64,000 nucleotides of DNA from assembly GCF_029227915.1 (NCBI RefSeq), contig NC_079881.1:28125501-28189500 (forward strand), in the 5' to 3' direction. The notes beneath the pieces were generated by a model. The model was not told the DNA's origin. It was given only the letters and a program-made list of their open reading frames with translations, and made no database searches. This DNA is from Hydractinia symbiolongicarpus (taxonomy: Eukaryota; Cnidaria; Hydrozoa; Anthoathecata; Hydractiniidae). The position numbers and the translations under genes are program-made. Of this stretch, positions 1 to 13,825 are shown one piece after another; position 1 is the first letter of the stretch, and each line of letters opens with the position of its first letter.

Positions 1-2640
1 TTCAATTATCTTTTCACCACTAAAACGCATGAGACTTGCAGTTTTTAAAAATGTTTTCATTTTTGATGAGACGCTTAATAAAAGAGGTTTAATCGCCGGC
101 AAACGAAATCCCGCGATTTCCCGTAAATCCCGAACTTGGCCCGTATAGTCGAATGTATACAAAGAAAGTACCCAGGGAGTAAAATCATTTCCCGAACGAT
201 TTTTTAAATTTTTTTTTCACCACTAAAACGCATGAGACTTGTAGTTTTCAAAAATGTTTTCATTTTTGATGAGACGCTTAATGAAAGAGGTTTAATCGCC
301 GGCAAACCAAAACCCGCGATTTCCCGTAAACCCCGGGCTTCGCCCGTATAGTCAAATGTATACAAAGAAAGTACCCAGGGAGTAAACTCATTTCCCGAAC
401 GATTTTTTAAATTTTTTTTTCACCACTAAAACGCATAAGACTTGTAGTTTTCAAAAATGTTTTCATTTTTGATGATACGCTTAATGAAAGAGGTTTAATC
501 GCCGGCAAACGAAAACCCGCGATTTACCGTAATTCCCGGGCTTGGCCCGTATAGTCGAATGTATACAAAGAAAGTACCCTGTGAGTAAACTCATTTCCAG
601 AACGATTTTTTAAATTATTTTTTCACCACTAAAACGCATAAGACTTGTATTTTTTAAAAATGTTTTCATTTCTGATGAGACGCTGAATAAAAGAAGTTTA
701 ATCGCCGGCAAACGAAAACCCGAGATTTCCGTAAATCCCGGGCTTAGCCCGTATAATCAAAAGTATACAAAGATAGTACCCAGGGAGTAAACTCATTTCC
801 CGAACGATTTTTCGATTTATTTTTTCAACACTAAAACGCATGAGTCTTGTAGTTTTCAAAAATGTTTTCATTTTTGATGAGATGCTGAATAAAAGAAGTT
901 TAATCGCCGGCAAATGAAAACCTGCGATTTTTCGTAAATCCCGGACTCGGCCCGTATAGTCAAAAGTATACAAAGAAAGTACCCAGGGAGTAAACTAATT
1001 TCCCTAACGAATTTTTAAATTATTATTTCACCACTAAAGCCCATGAGACTTGTAGTTTTTAAAAATGTTTTCATTTTTGATGAGACGCTGAATAAAAGAA
1101 GTTTAATCGCCGGCAAACGAAAACCAGCGATTTCCCGTAAATCCCGGACTCGGCCCGTATAGTCAAAAGTATACAAAGAAAGTACCCAGGGAGTAAACTC
1201 ATTTCTCGAACGATTTTTTAAATTATTTTTTCACCACTAAAACGCATGAGACTTGTAGTTTTCAGAAATGTTTTCATTTTTGATGAGACGCTTAATGAAA
1301 GTGGTTTAATCGCCGGCAAACGAAAACCCGCGATTTCTCGTAAATCCCGGGCTTGGCCCGTATAGTCGAATGTATACAAAGAAAGTACCCTGTGAGTAAA
1401 CTCATTTCCAAAACGATTTTTTAAAATATCTTTTCACCACTAAAACGCATGAGACTTGTAGTTTTCAAAAATGTTTTCATTTTTGATGAGACGCTGAATA
1501 AAAGAAGTTTAATCGCCGGCACACGAAAACCCGCCATTTCCCGTAAACCCCGGACTCGGTCCGTATAATCAAAAGTATACAAAGAAAGTACCCAGGGAGT
1601 AAACTCATTTCCCGAACGATTTTTTAAATTATTTTTTCACCACTAAAGCCCATGAGACTTTTAGTTTTTAAAAATGTTTTCATTTTTGATGAGACGCTGA
1701 ATAAAAGAAGTTTAATCGCCGGCTAACGAAAACCCGCCACTTCCGTAAATCCCGGACTCGGCCCGTATAGTCAAAAGTATACAAAGAAAGTACCCAGGGA
1801 GTAAACTCATTTCTTGAACGATTTTTTAAATTATCTTTTCAGCACTAAAACGCATGAGACTGGTAGTTTTCAAAAATGTTTCCATTTTTGATGAGACGCT
1901 GAATAAAATAAGTTTAATCGCCGGCACACGAAAACACGACATTTCCCGTAAACCCCGGACTCGGTCCGTATAATCAAAAGTATACAAAGAAAGTGCCCAG
2001 GGAGTAAACTCATTTCCCGAACGATTTTTTAAATTATTTTTTCACCACTAAAACGCATGAGACTTGTAGTTTTTAAAAATGTTTTCATTTTTGATGAGAC
2101 ACTGAATGAAAGAAGTTTAATCGCCGCCAAACGAAAACCCGCGACTTCCCGTAAATCCCGGACTCGGCCCGTATAGTCAAAAGTATACAAAGAAAGTACC
2201 CAGGGAGTAAACTCATTTCCCGAACGATTTTTAAATTTATTTTTTCACCACTAAAACGCATGAGACTTGAAGTTTTCAAAAATGTTTTCATTTTTGATGA
2301 GACGCTGAATAAAAGAAGTTTAATCGCCGGCAAACGAAAACCTGCGATTTCCCGTAAATCCTGGACTCGGCCCGTATAGTCAAAAGTATACAAAGAAAGT
2401 ACCCAGGGAGTAAACTCATTTTCCGAACGATTTTTTAAATTATTATTTTACCACTAAAGCCCATGAGACTTGTAGTTTTTAAAAATGTTTTCATTTTTGA
2501 TAAGACGCTGAATAAAAGAAGTTTATACGCCGGCAAACGAAAACCCGCGATTTCCGTAAATCCCGGACTCGGCCCGTATAGTCAAAAGTATACAAAGAAA
2601 GTACCCAGGGAGTAAACTCATTTCCCGAACGATTTTTTAA
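1..2640 (+). repeat. Higher-order repeat, first copy of 2838-bp unit
   Basis: Base 1 aligns to base 2839, and the match continues to about 2640/5478, a spacing of 14 monomers (2838 bp). I saw fewer than about ten differences by eye, for example GTAAACTC at 788 versus GTAAGCTC at 3626 and TTTAATCG near 2320 versus TTTGATCG near 5158. The match ends where this copy has a TTAATGAAAG monomer and the second copy has GAATAAAAG. Confidence 0.85.
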
Positions 2641-2838
2641 ATTAATTTTCACCACTAAAACGCATGAGACTTGTAGTTTTCATAAATGTTTTCATTTTTG
2701 ATGAGACGCTTAATGAAAGTTGTTTAATCGCCGGCAAACGAAAACCCGCGATTTCCCGTAAATCCCGGGCTTGGCCCGTATAGTCGAATGTATACAAAGA
2801 AAGTACCCTGTGAGTAAACTCATTTCCAAAACGATTTT

Positions 2839-5478
2839 TTCAATTATCTTTTCACCACTAAAACGCATGAGACTTGCAGTTTTCAAAAATGTTTTCATTT
2901 TTGATGAGACGCTTAATAAAAGAGGTTTAATCGCCGGCAAACGAAATCCCGCGATTTCCCGTAAATCCCGAACTTGGCCCGTATAGTCGAATGTATACAA
3001 AGAAAGTACCCAGGGAGTAAAATCATTTCCCGAACGATTTTTTAAATTTTTTTTTCACCACTAAAACGCATGAGACTTGTAGTTTTCAAAAATGTTTTCA
3101 TTTTTGATGAGACGCTTAATGAAAGAGGTTTAATCGCCGGCAAACCAAAACCCGCGATTTCCCGTAAACCCCGGGCTTCGCCCGTATAGTCAAATGTATA
3201 CAAAGAAAGTACCCAGGGAGTAAACTCATTTCCCGAACGATTTTTTAAATTTTTTTTTCACCACTAAAACGCATAAGACTTGTAGTTTTCAAAAATGTTT
3301 TCATTTTTGATGATACGCTTAATGAAAGAGGTTTAATCGCCGGCAAACGAAAACCCGCGATTTCCCGTAATTCCCGGGCTTGGCCCGTATAGTCGAATGT
3401 ATACAAAGAAAGTACCCTGTGAGTAAACTCATTTCCAGAACGATTTTTTAAATTATTTTTTCACCACTAAAACGCATAAGACTTGTATTTTTTAAAAATG
3501 TTTTCATTTCTGATGAGACGCTGAATAAAAGAAGTTTAATCGCCGGCAAACGAAAACCCGAGATTTCCGTAAATCCCGGGCTTAGCCCGTATAATCAAAA
3601 GTATACAAAGATAGTACCCAGGGAGTAAGCTCATTTCCCGAACGATTTTTCGATTTATTTTTTCAACACTAAAACGCATGAGTCTTGTAGTTTTCAAAAA
3701 TGTTTTCATTTTTGATGAGATGCTGAATAAAAGAAGTTTAATCGCCGGCAAATGAAAACCTGCGATTTTTCGTAAATCCCGGACTCGGCCCGTATAGTCA
3801 AAAGTATACAAAGAAAGTACCCAGGGAGTAAACTAATTTCCCTAACGAATTTTTAAATTATTATTTCACCACTAAAGCCCATGAGACTTGTAGTTTTTAA
3901 AAATGTTTTCATTTTTGATGAGACGCTGAATAAAAGAAGTTTAATCGCCGGCAAACGAAAACCAGCGATTTCCCGTAAATCCCGGACTCGGCCCGTATAA
4001 TCAAAAGTATACAAAGAAAGTACCCAGGGAGTAAACTCATTTCTCGAACGATTTTTTAAATTATTTTTTCACCACTAAAACGCATGAGACTTGTAGTTTT
4101 CAGAAATGTTTTCATTTTTGATGAGACGCTTAATGAAAGTGGTTTAATCGCCGGCAAACGAAAACCCGCGATTTCTCGTAAATCCCGGGCTTGGCCCGTA
4201 TAGTCGAATGTATACAAAGAAAGTACCCTGTGAGTAAACTCATTTCCAAAACGATTTTTTAAAATATCTTTTCACCACTAAAACGCATGAGACTTGTAGT
4301 TTTCAAAAATGTTTTCATTTTTGATGAGACGCTGAATAAAAGAAGTTTAATCGCCGGCACACGAAAACCCGCCATTTCCCGTAAACCCCGGACTCGGTCC
4401 GTATAATCAAAAGTATACAAAGAAAGTACCCAGGGAGTAAACTCATTTCCCGAACGATTTTTTAAATTATTTTTTCACCACTAAAGCCCATGAGACTTTT
4501 AGTTTTTAAAAATGTTTTCATTTTTGATGAGACGCTGAATAAAAGAAGTTTAATCGCCGGCTAACGAAAACCCGCCACTTCCGTAAATCCCGGACTCGGC
4601 CCGTATAGTCAAAAGTATACAAAGAAAGTACCCAGGGAGTAAACTCATTTCTTGAACGATTTTTTAAATTATCTTTTCAGCACTAAAACGCATGAGACTG
4701 GTAGTTTTCAAAAATGTTTCCATTTTTGATGAGACGCTGAATAAAATAAGTTTAATCGCCGGCACACGAAAACACGACATTTCCCGTAAACCCCGGACTC
4801 GGTCCGTATAATCAAAAGTATACAAAGAAAGTGCCCAGGGAGTAAACTCATTTCCCGAACGATTTTTTAAATTATTTTTTCACCACTAAAACGCATGAGA
4901 CTTGTAGTTTTTAAAAATGTTTTCATTTTTGATGAGACACTGAATGAAAGAAGTTTAATCGCCGCCAAACGAAAACCCGCGACTTCCCGTAAATCCCGGA
5001 CTCGGCCCGTATAGTCAAAAGTATACAAAGAAAGTACCCAGGGAGTAAACTCATTTCCCGAACGATTTTTAAATTTATTTTTTCACCACTAAAACGCATG
5101 AGACTTGAAGTTTTCAAAAATGTTTTCATTTTTGATGAGACGCTGAATAAAAGAAGTTTGATCGCCGGCAAACGAAAACCTGCGATTTCCCGTAAATCCT
5201 GGACTCGGCCCGTATAGTCAAAAGTATACAAAGAAAGTACCCAGGGAGTAAACTCATTTTCCGAACGATTTTTTAAATTATTATTTCACCACTAAAGCCC
5301 ATGAGACTTGTAGTTTTTAAAAATGTTTTCATTTTTGATAAGACGCTGAATAAAAGAAGTTTATACGCCGGCAAACGAAAACCCGCGATTTCAGTAAATC
5401 CCTGACTCGGCCCGTATAGTCAAAAGTATACAAAGAAAGTACCCAGGGAGTAAACTCATTTCCCGAACGATTTTTTAA
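2839..5478 (+). repeat. Higher-order repeat, second copy of 2838-bp unit
   Basis: This is the partner of 1-2640. Its later part, from about 3280, is also the source or sister of the next copy downstream at a different spacing (2625 bp). It carries apparently private changes, such as GTATAATC at about 3994 and a TTTCAGTAAAT/CCTGACTC pair at about 5391-5405, absent from both neighbours. Confidence 0.85.
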
Positions 5479-5904
5479 AATATTTTTTCACCACTAAAAC
5501 GCATGAGACTTGTAGTTTTCAAAAATGTTTTCATTTTTGATGAGACGCTGAATAAAAGAAGTTTAATCGCCGGCAAACGAAAACCTGCGATTTCCCGTAA
5601 ATCCCGGACTCGGCCCGTATAGTAAAGAATGTACCCGGGATGTAAACTCATTTCCCGAACGATTTTTTAAATTATTATTTCACCACTAAAACCCATGAGA
5701 CTTATAGTTTTTAAAAATGTTTTCATTTTTGATGAGACGCTGAATAAAAGAAGTTTAATCGCCGGCAAACGAAATCCCGCCATTTCCCGTAAACCACGGA
5801 CTCGGCCCGTATAGTCAAAAGTATACAAAGAAATTACCCAGGGAGTAAACTCATTTTCCGAACGATTTTTTAAATTATTTTCTCACCACTACAACGCATG
5901 AGAC

Positions 5905-8530
5905 TTGTAGTTTTCAAAAATGTTTTCATTTTTGATGATACGCTTAATGAAAGAGGTTTAATCGCCGGCAAACGAAAACCCGCGATTTCCCGTAATTCCC
6001 GGGCTTGGCCCGTATAGTCGAATGTATACAAAGAAAGTACCCTGTGAGTAAACTCATTTCCAGAACGATTTTTTAAATTATTTTTTCACCACTAAAACGC
6101 ATAAGACTTGTATTTTTTAAAAATGTTTTCATTTCTGATGAGACGCTGAATAAAAGAAGTTTAATCGCCGGCAAACGAAAACCCGAGATTTCCGTAAATC
6201 CCGGGCTTAGCCCGTATAATCAAAAGTATACAAAGATAGTACCCAGGGAGTAAGCTCATTTCCCGAACGATTTTTCGATTTATTTTTTCAACACTAAAAC
6301 GCATGAGTCTTGTAGTTTTCAAAAATGTTTTCATTTTTGATGAGATGCTGAATAAAAGAAGTTTAATCGCCGGCAAATGAAAACCTGCGATTTTTCGTAA
6401 ATCCCGGACTCGGCCCGTATAGTCAAAAGTATACAAAGAAAGTACCCAGGGAGTAAACTAATTTCCCTAACGAATTTTTAAATTATTATTTCACCACTAA
6501 AGCCCATGAGACTTGTAGTTTTTAAAAATGTTTTCATTTTTGATGAGACGCTGAATAAAAGAAGTTTAATCGCCGGCAAACGAAAACCAGCGATTTCCCG
6601 TAAATCCCGGACTCGGCCCGTATAGTCAAAAGTATACAAAGAAAGTACCCAGGGAGTAAACTCATTTCTCGAACGATTTTTTAAATTATTTTTTCACCAC
6701 TAAAACGCATGAGACTTGTAGTTTTCAGAAATGTTTTCATTTTTGATGAGACGCTTAATGAAAGTGGTTTAATCGCCGGCAAACGAAAACCCGCGATTTC
6801 TCGTAAATCCCGGGCTTGGCCCGTATAGTCGAATGTATACAAAGAAAGTACCCTGTGAGTAAACTCATTTCCAAAACGATTTTTTAAAATATCTTTTCAC
6901 CACTAAAACGCATGAGACTTGTAGTTTTCAAAAATGTTTTCATTTTTGATGAGACGCTGAATAAAAGAAGTTTAATCGCCGGCACACGAAAACCCGCCAT
7001 TTCCCGTAAACCCCGGACTCGGTCCGTATAATCAAAAGTATACAAAGAAAGTACCCAGGGAGTAAACTCATTTCCCGAACGATTTTTTAAATTATTTTTT
7101 CACCACTAAAGCCCATGAGACTTTTAGTTTTTAAAAATGTTTTCATTTTTGATGAGACGCTGAATAAAAGAAGTTTAATCGCCGGCTAACGAAAACCCGC
7201 CACTTCCGTAAATCCCGGACTCGGCCCGTATAGTCAAAAGTATACAAAGAAAGTACCCAGGGAGTAAACTCATTTCTTGAACGATTTTTTAAATTATCTT
7301 TTCAGCACTAAAACGCATGAGACTGGTAGTTTTCAAAAATGTTTCCATTTTTGATGAGACGCTGAATAAAATAAGTTTAATCGCCGGCACACGAAAACAC
7401 GACATTTCCCGTAAACCCCGGACTCGGTCCGTATAATCAAAAGTATACAAAGAAAGTGCCCAGGGAGTAAACTCATTTCCCGAACGATTTTTTAAATTAT
7501 TTTTTCACCACTAAAACGCATGAGACTTGTAGTTTTTAAAAATGTTTTCATTTTTGATGAGACACTGAATGAAAGAAGTTTAATCGCCGCCAAACGAAAA
7601 CCCGCGACTTCCCGTAAATCCCGGACTCGGCCCGTATAGTCAAAAGTATACAAAGAAAGTACCCAGGGAGTAAACTCATTTCCCGAACGATTTTTAAATT
7701 TATTTTTTCACCACTAAAACGCATGAGACTTGAAGTTTTCAAAAATGTTTTCATTTTTGATGAGACGCTGAATAAAAGAAGTTTGATCGCCGGCAAACGA
7801 AAACCTGCGATTTCCCGTAAATCCTGGACTCGGCCCGTATAGTCAAAAGTATACAAAGAAAGTACCCAGGGAGTAAACTCATTTTCCGAACGATTTTTTA
7901 AATTATTATTTCACCACTAAAGCCCATGAGACTTGTAGTTTTTAAAAATGTTTTCATTTTTGATAAGACGCTGAATAAAAGAAGTTTATACGCCGGCAAA
8001 CGAAAACCCGCGATTTCCGTAAATCCCGGACTCGGCCCGTATAGTCAAAAGTATACAAAGAAAGTACCCAGGGAGTAAACTCATTTCCCGAACGATTTTT
8101 TAAAATATTTTTTCACCACTAAAACGCATGAGACTTGTAGTTTTCAAAAATGTTTTCATTTTTGATGAGACGCTGAATAAAAGAAGTTTAATCGCCGGCA
8201 AACGAAAACCTGCGATTTCCCGTAAATCCAGGACTCGGCCCGTATAGTAAAGAATGTACCCGGGATGTAAACTCATTTCCCGAACGATTTTTTAAATTAT
8301 TATTTCACCACTAAAACCCATGAGACTTATAGTTTTTAAAAATGTTTTCATTTTTGATGAGACGCTGAATAAAAGAAGTTTAATCGCCGGCAAACGAAAT
8401 CCCGCCATTTCCCGTAAACCACGGACTCGGCCCGTATAGTCAAAAGTATACAAAGAAATTACCCAGGGAGTAAACTCATTTTCCGAACGATTTTTTAAAT
8501 TATTTTCTCACCACTACAACGCATGAGACT
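5905..8530 (+). repeat. Higher-order repeat, third copy, 2625-bp spacing
   Basis: Sequence from about 5905 to 8530 matches 3280-5904 with a shift of 2625 bp (13 monomers, some slightly short). The left join falls inside a monomer near 5890-5934, where an ACTACAACGC head is followed by the GATGATACGC body. It shares GTAAGCTC and TTTGATCG with copy two but not copy two's private changes. This suggests duplication by unequal exchange between misaligned copies. Confidence 0.8.
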
Positions 8531-9853
8531 TGCAGTTTTCAAAAATATTTTCATATTTGATGGGACGCTGAATAAAAGAAGTTAATCGCCGGCAAACGAA
8601 AATCCGCGATTTCCCGTAAAACCCGGACTCGGCCCGTATAGTCAAAAGTATACAAAGAAATTACCCAGGGAGTAAACTCATTTTCCGAACGATTTTTTAA
8701 ATTATTTTCTCACCACTACAACGCATGAGACTTGTAGTTTTCAAAAATGTTTACATTTTTGATGAGACGCTGAATAAAAGAAGTTTAATCGCCGGCAAAC
8801 GAAAACCTGCGATTTCCCGTAAATTCCGGACTCGGCCCGTATAGTAAAGAATGTACCCGGGATGTAAACTCATTTCCCGAACGATTTTTTAAATTATTAT
8901 TTCACCACTAAAACCCATGAGACTTATAGTTTTTAAAAATGTTTTCATTTTTGATGAGACGCTGAATAAAAGAAGTTTAATCGCCGGCAAACGAAATCCC
9001 GCCATTTCCCGTAAACCACGGACTCGGCCCGTATAGTCAAAAGTATACAAAGAAATTACCCAGGGAGTAAACTCATTTTCCGAACGATTTTTTAAATTAT
9101 TTTCTCACCACTACAACGCATGAGACTTGTAGTTTTCAAAAATATTTTCATATTTGATAGGACGCTGAATAAAAGAAGTTAATCGCCGGCAAACGAAAAT
9201 CCGCGATTTCCCGTAAAACTCGGACTCGGCCCGTATAGTCAAAAGTATACAAAGAAAGTACCCAGGGAGTAAACTCATTTCCCGAACGATTTTTTAAGTT
9301 ATTTTTTCACCACTAAAACGCATGAGACTTGTAGTTTTCAAAAATGTTTTCATTTTTGATGAGACGCTTAATGAAAGAGGTTTAATCGCCGGTAAACGAA
9401 ATCCCGCGTTTTCCCGTAAATCCGGGGCTTGGCCCGTATAGTCGAATGTATACAAAGAAAGTACCCAGGGAGTAAACTCATTTTCCAAACGATTTTTTAA
9501 ATTTTTTTTTCACCACTAAAACGCATGAAACTTGTAGTTTTCAAAAATGTTTTCATTTTTGATGAGACGCTTAATGAAAGAGGTTTAATCGCCGGAAAAC
9601 GAAAACCCGCCATTTCCCGTAAATCCCGGACGCGGCCCGTATAGTCAAAAGTATACAAGGAAAGTACGCTGTGAGTAAACTCATTTCCAAAACGATTTTT
9701 TAAATTATCTTTTCACCACTAAAACGCTTGAGACTTGTAGTTTTCAAAAATGTTTTCCTTTTTGATGAGACGCTAAATAAAAGAAGTTTAATCGCCAGAA
9801 AACGAAAAGCCGCCATTTCCCGTAAACCCCGGACTCGGCCCGCATAGTCAAAA

Positions 9854-9971
9854 GTATACAAAGAAAGTACCCAGGGAGTAAACTCATTTCATTAATAAAA
9901 GTGGTTTAATCGCCGGCAAACGAAAACCCGTGTTTTCCTGTAAATCCCGGGCTTGGTCCGTATAGTCGAAT
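9854..9971 (+). repeat. Truncated monomer, 118 bp (85-bp deletion), copy 1
   Basis: The distance between successive GTATAC landmarks is 118 bp instead of 203. The join reads AACTCATTTCATTAATAAAAG. It skips the rest of the tail, the T-rich linker, the TTCACCAC head and the GATGAGACGC block, and re-enters a B-like TTAATAAAAG body. There is no long microhomology at the join, and one A is of uncertain origin. The second landmark in this copy has decayed to GTACAC. Confidence 0.9.
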
Positions 9972-11774
9972 GTACACAAAGAAAGTACCCTGTGAGTAAA
10001 CTCATTTTCAAAAGGATTTTTTAAATTATCTTTTCACCACAAAAACGCATGAGACTTGTAGTTTTCAAAAATGTTTTCATTTTTGATGAGACGCTGAATA
10101 AAAGAAGTTTAATCGCCGGCAAACGAAAACCTGCGATTTCCCGTAAATCCCGGACTCGGCCCGTATAGTAAAGAATGTACCCGGGATGTAAACTCATTTC
10201 CCGAACGATTTTTTAAATTATTATTTCACCACTAAAACCCATGAGACTTATAGTTTTTAAAAATGTTTTCATTTTTGATGAGACGCTGAATAAAAGAAGT
10301 TTAATCGCCGGCAAACGAAAACCCGCCATTTCCCGTAAACCACGGACTCGGCCCGTATAGTCAAAAGTATACAAAGAAAGTACCCAGGGAGTAAACTCAT
10401 TTTCCGAACGATTTTTTAAATTATTATTTCACCACTAAAGCCCATGAGACTTGTAGTTTTTAAAAATGTTTTTATTTTTGATAAGACGCTGAATAAAAGA
10501 AGTTTATACGCCGGCAAACGAAAACCCGCGATTCCCGTAAATCCCGGACTCGGCCCGTATAGTCAAAAGTATACAAAGAAAGTACCCAGGGAGTAAACTC
10601 ATTTCCCGAACAATTTTTTAAAATATTTTTTCACCACTAAAACGCATGAGACTTGTAGTTTTCAAAAATGTTTTCATTTTTGATGAGACGCTGAATAAAA
10701 GAAGTTTAATCGCCGGCAAACGAAAACCTGCGATTTCCCGTAAATCCCGGACTCGGGCCGTATAGTAAAGAATGTACCCGGGATGTAAACTCATTTCCCG
10801 AACGATTTTTTAAATTATTATTTCACCACTAAAACCCATAAGACTTATAGTTTTTAAAAATGTTTTCATTTTTGATGAGACGCTGAATAAAAGAAGTTTA
10901 ATCGCCGGCAAACGAAATCCCGCCATTTCCCGTAAACCACGGACTCGGCCCGTATAGTCAAAAGTATACAAAGAAATTACCCAGGGAGTAAACTCATTTT
11001 CCGAACGATTTTTTAAATTATTTTCTCACCACTACAACGCATGAGACTTGTAGTTTTCAAAAATATTTTCATATTTGATGGGACGCTGAATAAAAGAAGT
11101 TAATCGCCGGCAAACGAAAATCCGCGATTTCTCGTAAAACCCGGACTCGGCCCGTATAGTCAAAAGTATACAAAGAAAGTACCCAGGGAGTAAACTCATT
11201 TCCCGAACAATTTTTTAAATTATTTTTTCACCACTAAAACGCATGAGACTTGTAGTTTTCAAAAATGTTTTCATTTTTGATGAGACGCTTAATGAAAGAG
11301 GTTTAATCGCCGGTAAACGAAATCCCGCGTTTTCCCGTAAATCCGGGGCTTGGCCCGTATAGTCGAATGTATACAAAGAAAGTACCCAGGGAGTAAACTC
11401 ATTTCCCAAACGATTTTTTAAATTTTTTTTTCACCACTAAAACGCATGAAACTTGTAGTTTTCAAAAATGTTTTCATTTTTGATGAGACGCTTAATGAAA
11501 GAGGTTTAATCGCCGGAAAACGAAAACCCGCCATTTCCCGTAAATCCCGGACGCGGCCCGTATAGTCAAAAGTATACAAGGAAAGTACGCTGTGAGTAAA
11601 CTCATTTCCAAAACGATTTTTTAAATTATCTTTTCACCACTAAAACGATTGAGACTTGTAGTTTTCAAAAATGTTTTCCTTTTTGATGAGACGCTAAATA
11701 AAAGAAGTTTAATCGCCGGAAAACGAAAAGCCGCCATTTCCCGTAAACCCTGGACTCGGCCCGCATAGTCAAAA

Positions 11775-11892
11775 GTATACAAAGAAAGTACCCAGGGAGT
11801 AAACTCATTTCATTAATAAAAGTGGTTTAATCGCCGGCAAACGAAAACCCGTGATTTCCCGTAAATCCCGGGCTTGGTCCGTATAGTCGAAT
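11775..11892 (+). repeat. Truncated monomer, 118 bp, copy 2
   Basis: It has the same breakpoint and length as copy 1 and lies 1921 bp downstream of it, so it moved with the higher-order unit. Confidence 0.9.
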
Positions 11893-13707
11893 GTATACAA
11901 AGAAAGTATCCTGTGAGTAAACTCATTTTCAAAACGATTTTTTAAATTATCTTTTCACCACAAAAACGCATGATACTTGTAGTTTTCAAAAATTTTTTCA
12001 TTTTAGATGAGACGCTGAATAAAAGAAGTTTAATCGCCGGCAAACGAAAACCTGCGTTTTCCCGTAAATCCCGGACTCGGCCCGTATAGTAAAGAATGTA
12101 CCCGGGATGTAAACTCATTTCCCGAACGATTTTTTAAATTATTATTTCACCACTAAAACCCATGAGACTTATAGTTTTTAAAAATGTTTTCATCTTTGAT
12201 GAGACGCTGAATAAAAGAAGTTTAATCGCCGGCAAACGAAAACCCGCCATTTCCCGTAAACCACGGACTCGGCCCGTATAGTCAAAAGTATACAAAGAAA
12301 TTACCCAGGGAGTAGACTCATTTTCCGAACGATTTTTTAAATTATTTTCTCACCACTACAACGCATGAGACTTGTAGTTTTCAAAAATATTTTCATATTT
12401 GATGGGACGCTGAATAAAAGAAGTTAATCGCCGGCAAACGAAAATCCGCGATTTCCCGTAAAACCCGGACTCGGCCCGTATAGTCAAAAGTATACAAAGA
12501 AAGTACCCAGGGAGTAAACTCATTTCCCGAAGGATTTTTTAAATTATTTTTTCACCACTAAAACGCATGAGACTTGTAGTTTTCAAAAATGTTTTCATTT
12601 TTGATGAGGCGCTTAATGAAAGAGGTTTAATCGCCGGTAAACGAAATCCCGCGTTTTCCCGTAAATCCGGGGCTTGGCCCGTATAGTCGAATGTATACAA
12701 AGAAAGTACCCAGGGAGTAAAGTCATTTCCCAAACGATTTTTTAAATTTTTTTTTCACAACTAAAACGCATGAAACTTGTAGTTTTCAAAAAAGTTTTCA
12801 TTTTTGATGAGACGCTTAATGAAAGAGGTTTAATCGCCGGAAAACGAAAACCCGCCATTTCCCGTAAATCCCGGACGCGGCCCGTATAGTCAAAAGTATA
12901 CAAGGAAAGTACGCTGTGAGTAAACTCATTTCCAAAACGATTTTTTAAATTATCTTTTCACCACTAAAACGCTTGAGACTTGTAGTTTTCAAAAATGTTT
13001 TCCTTTTTGATGAGACGCTAAATAAAAGAAGTTTAATCGCCGGAAAACGAAAAGCCGCCATTTCCCGTAAACCCCGGACTCGGCCCGCATAGTCAAAAGT
13101 ATACAAAGAAAGTACCCAGGGAGTAAACTCATTTCCCGAACGATTTTTTAAATTATCTTTTCACCACAAAAACGCATGAGACTTGTAGTTTTCAAAAATG
13201 TTTTCATTTTTGATGAGACGCTTAATGAAAGAGGTTTAATCGCCGGTAAACGAAATCCCGCGTTTTCCCGTAAATCCGGGGCTTGGCCCGTATAGTCGAA
13301 TGTATACAAAGAAAGTACCCAGGGAGTAAACTCATTTCCCAAACGATTTTTTAAATTTTTTTTTCACCACTAAAACGCATGAAACTTGTAGTTTTCAAAA
13401 ATGTTTTCATTTTTGATGAGACGCTTAATGAAAGAGGTTTAATCGCCGGAAAACGAAAACCCGCCATTTCCCGTAAATCCCGGACGCGGCCCGTATAGTC
13501 AAAAGTATACAAGGAAAGTACGCTGTGAGTAAACTCATTTCCAAAACGATTTTTTAAATTATCTTTTCACCACTAAAACGCTTGAGACTTGTAGTTTTCA
13601 AAAATGTTTTCCTTTTTGATGAGACGCTAAATAAAAGAAGTTTAATCGCCGGAAAACGAAAAGCCGCCATTTCCCGTAAACCCCGGACTCGGCCCGCATA
13701 GTCAAAA

Positions 13708-13825
13708 GTATACAAAGAAAGTACCCAGGGAGTAAACTCATTTCATTAATAAAAGTGGTTTAATCGCCGGCAAACGAAAACCCGTGATTTCCCGTAAATC
13801 CCGGGCTTGGTCCGTATAGTCGAAT
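13708..13825 (+). repeat. Truncated monomer, 118 bp, copy 3
   Basis: The breakpoint is the same. It sits at the left edge of the block that is duplicated 3387 bp downstream. The preceding monomer is the GCCGCCATTTCC/GCATAGTC variant seen before most other truncated copies. Confidence 0.9.

Larger units (their letters stand above)
8531..13709 (+). repeat. Region with 1921-bp higher-order unit and deleted monomers
   Basis: Sequence at about 8770-10420 recurs at 10691-12341 with a 1921-bp shift, which is ten monomers shortened by one 85-bp and two 11-bp deletions. A further set recurs with a 1324-bp shift (11215 to 12539), and three monomers are tandemly repeated with a 609-bp shift (12539-13147 and 13148 onward). 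Local markers are TCATATTTGATGGGACGC, a one-base-short GAAGTTAATCGCC, and a TAAATCCGGGGCTTGG variant. Confidence 0.8.
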
